Below, one piece after another: positions 1 to 12,736 of a stretch of DNA of 64,000 nucleotides. A program made the translations under genes and the position numbers. Source of the stretch: Paludisphaera borealis (lineage in GTDB: Bacteria > Planctomycetota > Planctomycetia > Isosphaerales > Isosphaeraceae); the NCBI RefSeq assembly GCF_001956985.1, contig NZ_CP019082.1:1798001-1862000 (forward strand). Reading direction: 5' to 3'. The notes under the pieces are model-generated. The model ran no database searches and was not told the DNA's origin. It worked only from the letters and a program-made list of their open reading frames with translations. Position 1 is the stretch's first letter, and every line of letters starts with the position of its first letter.

Positions 1-22
1 AAGCGGACGACACATCCATCAA

Positions 23-1366
23 TCACTCTTTTGCTTTCGACTGCTCGACCGCGCGAAGGACGCGGTCGAGCTTCTTATCCAGCAAGTCGAGCTTCTTCCG
101 AAGGACGTTCTGGCTCGAACTGATCATCAGGAATCCGTCCTGGATGAAGTAATCCAGCTTGAGTATCCGCAACGATTGTTCGAGCACGTAGTTCATGTTG
201 GATCGATTCCAGTCGCCCGGCAGCTCGGACAACATGGTTAGCTCGGCCTCCGAGAGCCCAAACGGGTCGACGTAGATCGCAATCCCCGAGTAACCCGGTT
301 TTGCCGAGTCTTGCTTGATGGTCTTGAGCAGACCTTCCAGGGTGAGCGGGTTCGGCAACGCGGTACGAAACGGTTGATCCAGCGCCTCGACAATCATTGC
401 GTTTCGCTTCTCGATCTCCTCCTTCGTCGGCTTACGAGCAGGTTCCGAAGTCTTGGTGCTCGGCGCCTGCTCGGCCGGTCGCTTAGCCGATTCAGTGGGC
501 GCTTCCTTTCCTTGTTGAGCGACGACGGCTGTGCCGAGTACGAACACCCCGACGAGGGCTGTCGCGGCTGCCATCGACTTGATCGATGAAATCGACATGG
601 CGAATATTGCTCCTTTTGCGAGTGAGCTGATCGAGTCTGGGATTGGTAAGGACGAGCCGAGAGAACGCGCCGCCTGGCTGGCCACGGCGTTCAGGAGCTT
701 CGGTGCGGGACCGCCCGCGAGCCAAGCGGAGCCGAGCGATTCACGACCCAGTTCGCCGCGCTGTTTGAGCCGTGCTTCCAGCTTCTTTCGCCCGCGATGC
801 AGGCGTCCGCGCAGGCTGGGCTCGTTCAAGCCGAGCGCCCGGGCCGCTTCGTCGTAGGTCCGACCTTCGAGGCAACAGAGGATCAGCGGCTCGCGGAGTC
901 GCGACGGCAGGCGTTCGATCTCCTCATGGATCGCGGCCGACGCATCGAGGTTTACCTCCTCGCGGTCGGCATGGCGGGCCAGCGCCTCGTGATCGGCTGA
1001 TTGAACGATCGAACGTCGCCGCCGGCCCTGGTCGCGCGCCCGTCTGGAGATCCGGAGGGCGACGCCGTGCAGCCACGAGCCGAGCGAGTCACCCTTGCGA
1101 ATCGAGCCAGCCTTCTGGACGAGCACCAAGAACGTCGCCTGGAACGCGTCGTCGGAATCGCACGAGTCACCGAGGACGCGTCGGCAAACGGTGTGGACCA
1201 TCGCTCCGTGCCGTTCGACCAGCACGCGAAACGCCTCGTCGGACGTCTCGTCGCGCCGGGTTTGGAACAGGTCGAGGAGTTGCACGTCGGTCCTTGCGCC
1301 CAGCGCGCCACAGCTCAGGAGAGCCTGGAGCGATCGCTGGGTCGTCCTGCGCGATTCAACGGTCAT
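23..1366 (-). CDS. ECF-type RNA polymerase sigma factor with membrane anchor and C-terminal STN-like domain
   Basis: Predicted alternative sigma factor of 447 aa. Residues about 40-110 form sigma region 2 (with [18 protein letters not shown]) and about 150-205 form sigma region 4 (YDEAARALGLNEPSLRGRLHRGRKK), a helix-turn-helix that would bind the -35 element. Planctomycete ECF factors often carry long C-terminal extensions. Here a single hydrophobic segment (about 263-285) is followed by a Pro/Lys/Glu-rich linker and a domain with IYVDPFGLSEAELTM and a final DYFIQDGFLMISSS strand, which resembles the secretin/TonB short N-terminal (STN) fold. The same architecture occurs in the gene at 7002-9035, so the two are paralogues. 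No anti-sigma gene lies next to it, so the fused extension may do the regulating (inference). The start is the ATG at 1366. Confidence 0.88.
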   Translation of the reverse strand: MTVESRRTTQRSLQALLSCGALGARTDVQLLDLFQTRRDETSDEAFRVLVERHGAMVHTVCRRVLGDSCDSDDAFQATFLVLVQKAGSIRKGDSLGSWLHGVALRISRRARDQGRRRRSIVQSADHEALARHADREEVNLDASAAIHEEIERLPSRLREPLILCCLEGRTYDEAARALGLNEPSLRGRLHRGRKKLEARLKQRGELGRESLGSAWLAGGPAPKLLNAVASQAARSLGSSLPIPDSISSLAKGAIFAMSISSIKSMAAATALVGVFVLGTAVVAQQGKEAPTESAKRPAEQAPSTKTSEPARKPTKEEIEKRNAMIVEALDQPFRTALPNPLTLEGLLKTIKQDSAKPGYSGIAIYVDPFGLSEAELTMLSELPGDWNRSNMNYVLEQSLRILKLDYFIQDGFLMISSSQNVLRKKLDLLDKKLDRVLRAVEQSKAKE

Positions 1367-1539
1367 GTCGGGCGCTCGATCTCCGGTCTTTTGGGGCCGC
1401 TCATATCCTTATAGTGCCCGAGCCCGCGCGATCCTCACATCGGCCGTCCGGCGATTCGCGGAATTTCGTGGTTGAGCCTGAGCGAGCCCGTTACATTCGT
1501 GGGAGTCGAGGTCCCTCATCTTGATGCTGGGAGGCTGCC

Positions 1540-2523
1540 ATGTCATTGTCCACGGTCGGTTCGTCACGACGAAGAATCGTGTGGTTGTCACTCGTTGTCG
1601 GTCTGAGCTTCGCGTTCGGCTCGCCCGCTGGGGCCGACGATGCGCCGGCGAAGCGGAAGTCGATCTACGACGCCAAGGCCGACGCCAAGGTGCAGGTCGA
1701 GAAGGCGACGGCTCGCGCCAAGCATGATGGCAAGCGCGTGCTCCTGATGTTCGGCGGCGATTGGTGCGGCTGGTGCCACAGGCTGCACACGCTGTTCCAG
1801 GAGAACACAGAGATACGGTCGCTGCTGTTCAACGAGTACGAACTGGTGATGATCGACACCAAGGCGCCGAACGCTCAGACGTATCTGGATCAAAGTTCCA
1901 AGGATTACTCGAGCGTCGGTTATCCGTTTCTGGCAGTGCTCGACGCCGACGGCAAGGTCCTCACCGGCCAGCGAACCGGCCCGCTCGAAGAAGGCGACCA
2001 CCACGATCCGAAGAAGGTGAAGGACTTCCTCACCAAGTGGCAGATCGAGCCCAAGGACGCCGACGCGCTCGTGCGCGAAACCCTCTCGCGAGCCGCGTCG
2101 GAAGACAAACGCGTCTTCCTCACCTTCGGCGCTCCGTGGTGCGGTTGGTGCCATAAGCTCGAAGACTTCCTGGCCAAGCCAGATATCACCGCGCTTTTGG
2201 AGCACGATTTCCTCGTCGTCAAGGTCGACGTCGATCGCATGAAGAACGGCAAGGAAGTCATGGAGCGGTATCGGCCGAAGGAGTCACAGGGGATCCCCTG
2301 GTTCGTCGTCCTCGACGCCAAGGGGGAAAAGCACGGCACGGCCGACGCCGCCTTCGGCAACATCGGCTATCCGCTCGAGCCCAAGGAAATCGACGCCTTC
2401 ATGACCCTGTTCGAATCACAAGGCAAGCTTCAGCCCGCTCAGATTTCCGAGCTGCGCAAGGGGCTCGAAAAGGCCGCCGCCGACATCAAGGCCGAGCGGG
2501 CGAAGCGCGAGCCCGCCAAGTAG
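1540..2523 (+). CDS. Secreted protein with two thioredoxin domains
   Basis: 327 aa. An N-terminal signal peptide (basic SSRRR, then a hydrophobic stretch ending near residue 32) indicates export. Two thioredoxin-like domains follow, each with a CGWC active site: Cys76/Cys79 (GGDWCGWCHRL) and Cys201/Cys204 (GAPWCGWCHKL). Both are of the Thioredoxin_7/DUF255-like type with His after the second Cys. The tail is Lys/Ala-rich. The likely role is thiol-disulfide reduction or isomerisation in the periplasm; the substrate is unknown. The ATG is preceded by GGGAGG with good spacing. The gene converges with mfd, 8 bp away, and diverges from the upstream sigma-factor gene. Tandem fusion of two such domains suggests internal duplication. 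Confidence 0.87.
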   Translation: MSLSTVGSSRRRIVWLSLVVGLSFAFGSPAGADDAPAKRKSIYDAKADAKVQVEKATARAKHDGKRVLLMFGGDWCGWCHRLHTLFQENTEIRSLLFNEYELVMIDTKAPNAQTYLDQSSKDYSSVGYPFLAVLDADGKVLTGQRTGPLEEGDHHDPKKVKDFLTKWQIEPKDADALVRETLSRAASEDKRVFLTFGAPWCGWCHKLEDFLAKPDITALLEHDFLVVKVDVDRMKNGKEVMERYRPKESQGIPWFVVLDAKGEKHGTADAAFGNIGYPLEPKEIDAFMTLFESQGKLQPAQISELRKGLEKAAADIKAERAKREPAK

Positions 2524-2531
2524 CTTCGCAG

Positions 2532-5804
<3,273 letters not shown>

Positions 5805-5877
5805 CGCGAGCACGTCCCGAGGAGAAGAAGGGCTGGTTGAACCGCGTCGACTTCAGTTCGCGGGACCGGAAGGTATT

Positions 5878-6774
5878 CTAGGCGTCGCCGACGACTCCGG
5901 CCACATCGCGCTCTCGGCGGTCCGCTTCGGAGACCATCGTCCGGCCTCGGCGCGTCCGGATCGTGTGCGGAGGGGGGAACGCATGCGGAAGCTGGCCGCG
6001 CGCGTTGGAGTCGACGCGGGTTGGGATCGGCGACTCCGTCGCGAGTCGGTCGAGAACGTGGATCAAGTCGTCGATCGCGCACGGGAGGTCGAGGCAGGCG
6101 GAGGCCCCCGCGTCGCGGGCGGCCGTCACCGCCGCGCGGTCGGCGAAACCGAGAAGCGCCACGACCGGTCCGCCTCGACTGCGCCGTTCGAGCTGTTCGG
6201 TCCATCGCGATTCGAGGACCGGCACATCCCAGACGGTCAGATCCGCCGGTGTCTGAAACGTCGGGGAGTCGCTCGCCTGGTAGCCCGCGCGGAGGCAGGC
6301 TTCGCGAAGCAGGCTTCGGACCTCGTAATCGGTGCTGACGACCTCGACGCCTATCGGATTCGTCGCGACGTCGGGCCTCGGCGCCGCGATTCGACCGAGC
6401 AGGCGGTCCAGTTCGCGGGGCAGCGTCTCGCGGGCGGTCGCCTCGGGAAGGATCAGGTCGACGAGGTTCGCGCAGCACTCCAGTTCGGCGTACCGCACGT
6501 AAGGGCTGACGCAGAGCACGATCCGCGGCCAGCGCTCGGGGCCGAGCGTCCTTCGCAGGTTTTCGAGTCGGGCCACGTCGGCCGGAGTCAGACGCGAACG
6601 ATGAAGTACGAGAACGCGCGCGGGGGCGGCGGCGTCAAAGAGTTGATCCGGAAGCTGCTCGCCCTGGGACTCGCAATGGAACGGGACCAGGTCCGGGAGT
6701 GATTCGGCGATGTCGGCGACCCAGGGGTCTCCCAGGTCGCCCACGAACCAGATTCTCTGCGCGGTTGGATCCAT
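5878..6774 (-). CDS. Tandem receiver-like protein of unknown function
   Basis: 298 aa, with no confident family. Two segments have the alternating hydrophobic strand/helix pattern of response-regulator receiver domains: residues about 1-128 (ARVLVLHRSRLTPADVARLE ... RIVLCVSPYVRYAELECCAN ... VDLILPEAT) and about 140-250 (GVEVVSTDYEVRSLLREACL ... VVALLGFADRAAVTAARDAG ... ACLDLPCAIDDLI). The second ends in the LP-C pattern where true receivers have KP, and the usual acidic pocket plus phospho-Asp are not clear, so these look like pseudo-receivers. The C-terminal 45 residues are Arg/Pro-rich. A GGAGG lies about 12 nt before the ATG at 6774. It is upstream of mfd in the same orientation, about 73 bp away. 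A signalling adaptor role is an inference. Confidence 0.65.
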   Translation of the reverse strand: MDPTAQRIWFVGDLGDPWVADIAESLPDLVPFHCESQGEQLPDQLFDAAAPARVLVLHRSRLTPADVARLENLRRTLGPERWPRIVLCVSPYVRYAELECCANLVDLILPEATARETLPRELDRLLGRIAAPRPDVATNPIGVEVVSTDYEVRSLLREACLRAGYQASDSPTFQTPADLTVWDVPVLESRWTEQLERRSRGGPVVALLGFADRAAVTAARDAGASACLDLPCAIDDLIHVLDRLATESPIPTRVDSNARGQLPHAFPPPHTIRTRRGRTMVSEADRRERDVAGVVGDA

Positions 6775-7001
6775 CCGGGTGATCGCCTCCGTGCTGAAAC
6801 CGCCGAGCGTGCACTGCGAACCGCTCTCGCGATAGTCGACTCGCCGTCGCCATGCTTACCATTTCGGCCGGGTTTCGGCAACTCCTTATGTCGTTTGCAT
6901 CCGGTAAGCTTGGAAGCTGGAGCCATTTCTTTGGTTTTTTGTATCCGAACGCCCAGCCCCCTGCATGATAAGGTGTTGGCCTTGACAGCGCGGAGGCGAT
7001 A

Positions 7002-9035
7002 ATGAGTCGAGACGCCTGGATTGCACCGCAGATTCAGAGACTCTTCGAGTCCGGTTCGCTGAGCGGCCTGACGGAATGGCAGCTCCTGGAACGTTTCGCC
7101 CGGAACGGCGATCAGGCGGCGTTCGAGCTGCTGGTCTCGCGGTACGGGCCGATGGTCCTCGGCGTGTGTCGTCGCATCCTCGATGACGCGCACGATGTCG
7201 ACGACGCGTTTCAGGCGACGTTCCTCGTGCTGATCCGCCGGGCGCGAACCCTGGGCCCGAGCGACGTCATCGCGGCCTGGCTGCACGGCGTCGCGTTGAA
7301 AGTCGCACGGCGCGCCCGCGTCCGTCGCGAGCGGCTGTTGCAGCGGGAGCGGACGAGCCTGGATCTGGAAGCGCCCGCTCCCGCCTCGCGCGACGGCGAA
7401 TTCGAGCTGCGCGCGGTGCTCGATCAGGAGATCGACCGGCTCCCCTGGAAGTACCAGGCGCCCGTCGCCCTTTGCTATCTCCAGGGTTTGACCCACGAAG
7501 AGACCGCGCGCCAGCTCGGCTGGCCGATCGGTACTGTCAAGGGCCGGCTGGCCCGGGCGCGGACGCTGCTGGGCTCGCGGCTCAGCCGCCGAGGAATCAC
7601 GTCGGCGGCGGGGGCCGTCGCAGGATCGTTCGCCCTCGACGCCTCACTTCAGGCCGCGCCTTCCGAATCACTGGTCGCCGCCGCGCTCCGCGCTTCGATG
7701 CGGATCGCGGACGGCCGACCCTGGGACGCCGTCGTTTCCACGTCCGTCGCTGATCTCGTACGGGGAGTCTTCACAGCCATGTTGTTCAGCAAACTGAAAA
7801 TCGTCGCGGCCCTGGTTATGCTCTCAGGGTTCGCCGTCACCGGCGCCGGCGTCTACGGCCGCCAGCAGGCCGAGGACGACAAGCCCGATCCGGGCCAGCC
7901 GTCGCCGGCCGTCGCGGCGGAGGAAACTCCAAAGCCCGAGAGCGAGCCGCCACAAGCCAAAACTGCGGCGGATCGCCCAGTCCCCGTTCGCGAGGCGCCC
8001 GAGGGCGAGGCCTCCGCACCTCGGTCGACCGATCTCGCTCACCTTCGTGACGAGCCCGAGGCGCTTCGCAAGCAACTGACCGAGGCCGCCGAGCAGGCAT
8101 TCCAGACGACGTTCGACGAGTACCGCGAGAAACAGGTTCAGCCCGATCGCGTCTACCGGGCCTCGCGACTCCTGCTCGACGCTCGGCTCGACGACGCGAC
8201 GACGCCGGCCGCGCGTACTGCCGCGTACGAGGCTCATTACGACCGCATGGGCACCCTCGCGGGGCTCCAGGTCCGGCAGCGCGACGGCAATATCAAGAGG
8301 TCGACGACCTTGGACGAGGTGCGGGCGTTTACCGCCGAGGCGAAGTTCATGCTGGCGAAGAGTCGCGTCGAGCCGGCGAGCCAGCCACCGACCTCGAACT
8401 CGGCGAGCGGCGGCGACGAGCCTGAGGTCAGTCCGCGAACTGTGGCGATCCTTGCCAAGCTCGAAGAAACCATCGCCATGAACTTCCCCAACGAAACTCC
8501 GTTGGAAGACATCCTCAAGTACATCAAGCAGGCGACCCAGGGCTCAGACCATGTCGGCATCCCGATCTACGTCGACCCGATCGGACTCAGCGAAGCCGAG
8601 AAGACCATGACGTCGCCGATCAGCCTCGATCTGGACGGCGTGCCGTTGCGGCGGACCCTGCAATTGATGCTCAAGCAGATCGGTCTCGTCTACTTCGTCG
8701 ACGACGGACTCCTCGTCATCACGTCGAGCGACTCGCAGGATTCCAAGCTCGGCCCCTCGATGGTGAAGATGTCGCCGCTCCTTGAGAAACAGATGAAAGC
8801 GGAGCGAGGTGAGCTGACCGAGGACGAAATGGCGAGCCTGCTCGCACAACTCCAGAGCATCAATCAGATGAAAAAACTCGTCGACCAGAAGGACTCAGTG
8901 CATGACGTGACGACTGCACCGCCCGGCTCGTCCATGACCCCCGAGCAGGTCCAGACGCTCCTCCAGCAGATCAAGGACCTGACGGCGGCGCTCAACGCCG
9001 CGAACCAGCGGCCCAAGGGCGGCGGTTTTCAATGA
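7002..9035 (+). CDS. ECF-type RNA polymerase sigma factor with membrane anchor and C-terminal STN-like domain
   Basis: 677 aa. Sigma region 2 lies at about 35-105 ([20 protein letters not shown]) and sigma region 4 at about 145-200 ([23 protein letters not shown]). One transmembrane segment follows at about 257-285 ([20 protein letters not shown]), then a long Pro/Glu/Ala-rich linker and an STN-like domain at about 470-585 ([63 protein letters not shown]). A Gln-rich tail ends the protein. STN domains normally sit in secretins and TonB-dependent transducers. Their presence here suggests envelope sensing by a membrane-tethered sigma factor (inference). GGAGG precedes the ATG with normal spacing. 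It is paralogous to the sigma factor at 23-1366 but has a much longer linker and tail. Confidence 0.9.
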   Translation: MSRDAWIAPQIQRLFESGSLSGLTEWQLLERFARNGDQAAFELLVSRYGPMVLGVCRRILDDAHDVDDAFQATFLVLIRRARTLGPSDVIAAWLHGVALKVARRARVRRERLLQRERTSLDLEAPAPASRDGEFELRAVLDQEIDRLPWKYQAPVALCYLQGLTHEETARQLGWPIGTVKGRLARARTLLGSRLSRRGITSAAGAVAGSFALDASLQAAPSESLVAAALRASMRIADGRPWDAVVSTSVADLVRGVFTAMLFSKLKIVAALVMLSGFAVTGAGVYGRQQAEDDKPDPGQPSPAVAAEETPKPESEPPQAKTAADRPVPVREAPEGEASAPRSTDLAHLRDEPEALRKQLTEAAEQAFQTTFDEYREKQVQPDRVYRASRLLLDARLDDATTPAARTAAYEAHYDRMGTLAGLQVRQRDGNIKRSTTLDEVRAFTAEAKFMLAKSRVEPASQPPTSNSASGGDEPEVSPRTVAILAKLEETIAMNFPNETPLEDILKYIKQATQGSDHVGIPIYVDPIGLSEAEKTMTSPISLDLDGVPLRRTLQLMLKQIGLVYFVDDGLLVITSSDSQDSKLGPSMVKMSPLLEKQMKAERGELTEDEMASLLAQLQSINQMKKLVDQKDSVHDVTTAPPGSSMTPEQVQTLLQQIKDLTAALNAANQRPKGGGFQ

Positions 9036-9044
9036 CGCGGCCGG

Positions 9045-9983
9045 TCAGATCGGCTCCAACTTGATTTCCGCCTCAAGCCGTTCAACGGTTTCGGGATCGA
9101 CGGCCCCGGCGTCCCAGACCGAGGCATTGGCCGCGGCGCAGGCGATGGCGTGGCGGACGATCGTCTCGGGCTCGCCGCCGGTCAACCAGCCGTCGACGAG
9201 CCCGGCGAGCATCGAATCCCCCGAGCCGATCGGATTGACGACCTCGATCGACGGCGGCGCGGCCCGGTACTGTCGGTCCTCGTACTGGATCAGCACCGGG
9301 TCGGGACCGTCGGTCACGATTCCGCACGTCACCCCGCGACCTCGCCAGTCGGCCAGCAGTCCGAGAACGTCGGCGTCGGTCACGGACGGCTTCCGCAGCC
9401 GTCCGGCGGCCTCGCGACGATTGAGCTGGATCGCCGTCGGCCAGAACGCGCCGATCGCTTCGAGCGCCGGGCCGTAAGTGTCGAGAAAGACGGGAATCCC
9501 CCGCGCGTGGGCCAGCCCGATCAAGTCGCTGTAGAGACTGTGGGTCGCAGCCGAGGGGCTTGATCCTGAAAGCGTGAGCGCCTCCACGTCCGGCAGGGCG
9601 AGCGACTTCTCGACCCGAGCTGTCAGGGCCTTGGCTTCCTCAGGCTGGATTTTCGGATCGGGGTCGAAGAAGGCCGTCTGATCGGTGGTCCCTTGCGTCA
9701 AGACGGTGAGGATCACCCGCGTCGGCGCTTCGGTCTCGATCGCGATCAGGTCGAGTCCGTCGTCTTGCTTCAGCATGGCGCGACAGGTTTCGCCGACCGA
9801 GCCGCCGAGAAATGTGACCGGCCGGGCCGAGCGTCCCAGCCGCTTGAGCGCCCGAGCCACGTTGTTCCCCTTGCCCCCGACCACTTCGCGTACGGACAGC
9901 CCGCGCACCGAGTCGCCGGGCTTCCATGCGGGCGTCGTCAAGGTCTTGTCCAGGCACGGATTCAACGTCACGCACAGAATCAT
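9045..9983 (-). CDS. 1-phosphofructokinase/hexose kinase of the PfkB family
   Basis: 312 aa. Ribokinase-superfamily kinase resembling FruK/LacC, which phosphorylates fructose 1-phosphate or tagatose 6-phosphate with ATP. It shows the N-terminal MILCVTLNPCLDKTL start typical of the 1-PFK subgroup, the glycine-rich REVVGGKGNNVARALKRLG substrate-binding motif, and the C-terminal NPIGSGDSMLAGLVDG signature holding the catalytic Asp and anion hole. The substrate cannot be settled from sequence, and no PTS or transporter gene adjoins. The gene converges with the sigma factor ending at 9035. Confidence 0.87.
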   Translation of the reverse strand: MILCVTLNPCLDKTLTTPAWKPGDSVRGLSVREVVGGKGNNVARALKRLGRSARPVTFLGGSVGETCRAMLKQDDGLDLIAIETEAPTRVILTVLTQGTTDQTAFFDPDPKIQPEEAKALTARVEKSLALPDVEALTLSGSSPSAATHSLYSDLIGLAHARGIPVFLDTYGPALEAIGAFWPTAIQLNRREAAGRLRKPSVTDADVLGLLADWRGRGVTCGIVTDGPDPVLIQYEDRQYRAAPPSIEVVNPIGSGDSMLAGLVDGWLTGGEPETIVRHAIACAAANASVWDAGAVDPETVERLEAEIKLEPI

Positions 9984-10318
9984 GAGACGCCCTACCCGCC
10001 GGTGAACGAAAGTTCAAAAGCCGGACGGACCGACGCCGCCTCTCGGCCTTCCTTATTCTGCTGGGATCGGACCGGAGAGCAATGGGACGACGCAAATTTC
10101 GTGGCGGCGAGATGTTCGGGCGCAATCTGGGCGCGCTTTTCTCGCCGACTTGCGTTGTCCTCTACGTGGCCGTTCCGCAATTCCTAAAGAATACGGGGAC
10201 GAGTCCGACGTGGTTTGACGCAAGATAGGGTGTCGGGTATGACCAAGGATGGTCGGCCCCGTTCGCCCCGCTGATCCGCGAAATTCGGGTTGGCGCCGTT
10301 TCATCAAGGAGGATGACA
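9984..10318. other. Divergent intergenic region, about 335 bp
   Basis: Non-coding between the PfkB kinase (-) and the sulfatase-like gene (+). It contains one candidate promoter for the + strand gene, listed separately. No RNA gene or repeat was seen. Confidence 0.5.
10215..10243 (+). promoter_or_regulatory. Candidate sigma-70-type promoter of the sulfatase-like gene
   Basis: TTGACG (10215-10220), a 17-nt spacer, then TATGAC (10238-10243). The -35 matches consensus at 5 of 6 positions and the -10 at 4 of 6. It lies about 75 bp before the ATG at 10319, in an otherwise empty intergenic region. Confidence 0.4.
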
Positions 10319-12205
10319 ATGGCGGCATGGCCTTGGAAGTCGTTGGCGCGCTCGCGCCAGCCTACCGACGGCGGCGACTCCGCAGCGCCGGGGAAGCTCA
10401 GCCTCAGTCTGTCCGAGCTGTTCGTGGTGGGAACGTGGTTTGGAGTCGCGACCGGCCTGCTGGAACTCGGCGGCACGCTCGCCGCCGTGAAGCTCATGGG
10501 CCGGGTGACGTACGATACGCTGCGCACCAACTGGCATTATTTCTGGATGACTCCGCTTTCCAACCTCGTGCTTTTCTCCGTTTCCGCGCTGGTGCTCTGT
10601 GTCGCGACGGCCCGAATTCCCCGCCTTCGAACCGGCCGCGTCGTGTTCTTCCTCTATGCGTATCTGACGGCCTGGTCGCTTGTTTCGGCGATCCCCACCC
10701 TTCACAAGACGGCCGAAGTGGTCCTCGCGATCGGCCTGGCGTGCGTGACGACCAAGTTCCTCACGAAGCGGCGGTCGACCTTTCTCCGCATCGCGCCTCG
10801 GGCCGCGATTCTCGGCGCGGGACTGATTCTGGCAATCGCGGGTGTTGATGTCTATTCTACAAACCGGCCAGTCGATCGCGGCCCGTCGGTCGCCTCGGTC
10901 GCGGCCGTCGGCCCTCCCAACGTCGTCTTGATCGTGCTGGACACGGTTCGCGCCGATTCGCTGACGCCGTACGGGGCGGAGCGCGACACCACGCCGAACC
11001 TGGCGCGGCTCGCACGCGAGGGCGTCCTGTTCAAGCACGCTCGCTCCACCGCGCCCTGGACGTTGCCCTCGCACGCGTCATTATTCACGGGCCGGTGGCC
11101 GTTCGAGTTGTCCGCCGACGTCGGGCGGCCGCTCGACAGCGCGTTTCCGACGCTGGCCGAGCAGCTCGCGGACCGCGGCTATGCGACCGGCGGCTTCGTG
11201 GCGAACACGCAGAACTGCAACGCCTGGTACGGCCTCGATCGCGGGTTCGACCACTACGAGGACTTCTACGAGAACGCGACCGTCACCCCGATCGAGGTGC
11301 TTCGCAGCTCGCGTCTGGGTCGCTACGTCGTGACGTCTAAGCTGGCCCAGGCGGTCATCAAGCGGGCTGCCGCGCCGGTCGATTTCCGGTATCGCAAGAC
11401 GGCGGGCATGATCAATCGAGACGCTCTCGCCTGGCTCTCGGACAAAGGCGATCAGCCGTTCTTCATGTTCTTGAATTACTTCGACGTCCACGACCCGTAC
11501 CAGCCTCCGAAAGAGGCCGAGCGTCGGTTCACCAAGGCCGGCGGCGAGGCCCAGTCGGCCGCCAATCTGGCGCGCGACGCCTACGACGACTGCCTGGTCT
11601 ACCTCGACAGCCAGATCGGCCGACTTCTGGCCGAACTGGAGAGCCGTGGCAAGCTTCAGAATACGCTCGTGATCGTGACGTCCGATCATGGCGAGGGCTT
11701 CGGCGAGCACGGTCTGGCGGGCCACGGCGTCAGCCTGTACCGCTCGGAGCTGCACATTCCGCTGATGCTCGTCCATCCGACTCGAACGCCGGCCGGAACG
11801 GTCGTGTCCGAGCCCGTCAGCCTCCGCGACGTCGCCCCCACGATCCTCGACCTCCTCGATCTGGGGACGGCTCCGACTTTCGCCGGCAAGTCGCTGGCGA
11901 ACACCTGGAGCGCATCGGCCGCCGATCGCGATTTCAGCGAACCCGTGCTTTCCGAAGTCGACCGGGCCGATCACGTCCCCGCCGAAGTGGAAGACGCTCC
12001 GGCGCGGCGTGGGAGGATGCGGTCGATCACCGCCAACGGCCGCACGTACATCCTCAACGGCGACGGCCGAGAAGAACTCTACGACCTGCACGACGACCCC
12101 GAGGAGAGCAACGATCTGGCCGACCTGGCCGACGCCCAGGAGCATCTCCATCAACTTCGCGAGTTGATGGAGCAGGTCACGGGCGTCCAGGAAAACGGCG
12201 AGTGA
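10319..12205 (+). CDS. Membrane-anchored sulfatase-family (alkaline phosphatase superfamily) protein
   Basis: 628 aa. About five hydrophobic segments in the first 190 residues anchor it in the membrane. A sulfatase-fold domain follows, with metal-binding VVLIVLDTVRADSLTPYG, the APWTLPSHASLFTG nucleophile region, FFMFLNYFDVHDPYQPP, and the late metal motif VTSDHGEGFGEHG. In true sulfatases the nucleophile motif is C/S-x-P-x-R, with Cys or Ser oxidised to formylglycine. Here the position reads Thr-Leu-Pro-Ser-His (Thr near residue 248), so it cannot be matured that way and may act as a phospho-transferase or phosphodiesterase. The start at 10319 is preferred over the in-frame ATG at 10313 because AAGGAGG (10306-10312) abuts the first ATG but sits 6 nt from the second. 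Confidence 0.88.
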   Translation: MAAWPWKSLARSRQPTDGGDSAAPGKLSLSLSELFVVGTWFGVATGLLELGGTLAAVKLMGRVTYDTLRTNWHYFWMTPLSNLVLFSVSALVLCVATARIPRLRTGRVVFFLYAYLTAWSLVSAIPTLHKTAEVVLAIGLACVTTKFLTKRRSTFLRIAPRAAILGAGLILAIAGVDVYSTNRPVDRGPSVASVAAVGPPNVVLIVLDTVRADSLTPYGAERDTTPNLARLAREGVLFKHARSTAPWTLPSHASLFTGRWPFELSADVGRPLDSAFPTLAEQLADRGYATGGFVANTQNCNAWYGLDRGFDHYEDFYENATVTPIEVLRSSRLGRYVVTSKLAQAVIKRAAAPVDFRYRKTAGMINRDALAWLSDKGDQPFFMFLNYFDVHDPYQPPKEAERRFTKAGGEAQSAANLARDAYDDCLVYLDSQIGRLLAELESRGKLQNTLVIVTSDHGEGFGEHGLAGHGVSLYRSELHIPLMLVHPTRTPAGTVVSEPVSLRDVAPTILDLLDLGTAPTFAGKSLANTWSASAADRDFSEPVLSEVDRADHVPAEVEDAPARRGRMRSITANGRTYILNGDGREELYDLHDDPEESNDLADLADAQEHLHQLRELMEQVTGVQENGE

Positions 12206-12230
12206 ACGTCGCCTCTATTACGAAGGCCGC

Positions 12231-12692
12231 TCAATCCGACGAGAGCGAGCGGCCTTCCAGGTTCTCGATGGCCCGGCGGACGGCGTCGGGCATGGCGTGC
12301 GGCTTGTTGGTCTTGTAGTTGAAGACGACCAGCGTCGAGGTTCCCTCGGCGGCGAGCGCGAGCTGGCTGCGGCTGAAGATCTTGTGCTCCATCGAGAAGC
12401 TCGCCCGGCCGATCCGGCTCACCCGCGCTCCGATGTGCACAGTGTCGGGAAACGTGATCTGCCGGCGGTAGTCGGTCGAGACCGACGCCAGAATCGGGCC
12501 GATTCGCTCGGTCTGGTGCAGCTCCATCAAGCCGACTTTCTGCGCGTAGGCGATCCGCGACGACTCGTACCAGCGGAAGTAGACCGTATTGTTGACGTGT
12601 CCGAACGCGTCCTGCTCGCCCCACTGGACCGGCTGGACGACGACGACCGGGAAACCCTGGAGCAGCGAATCGATCTCGGTTGGCGTGTTCAT
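12231..12692 (-). CDS. Acyl-CoA thioesterase (4HBT/YbgC-like hotdog fold)
   Basis: 153 aa from the ATG at 12692. The hotdog-fold signature is clear: QPVQWGEQDAFGHVNNTVYF carries the conserved Asp and the HVNN motif of 4-hydroxybenzoyl-CoA thioesterase-like enzymes, followed by the long helix residue run YFRWYESSRIAYAQKVGL. It probably hydrolyses an acyl-CoA thioester; the chain is unknown. A longer reading from 12794 is open but would overlap the methyltransferase gene by 58 bp and add a low-complexity Arg/Asp/Pro leader, so the shorter start was chosen. It lies 45 bp after the methyltransferase stop, probably in one operon with it. Confidence 0.85.
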   Translation of the reverse strand: MNTPTEIDSLLQGFPVVVVQPVQWGEQDAFGHVNNTVYFRWYESSRIAYAQKVGLMELHQTERIGPILASVSTDYRRQITFPDTVHIGARVSRIGRASFSMEHKIFSRSQLALAAEGTSTLVVFNYKTNKPHAMPDAVRRAIENLEGRSLSSD

Positions 12693-12736
12693 CGGGAGCT
12701 GAGGTCCTGGGGCGTCGGGCGTGGAGTCGCGTGGCG

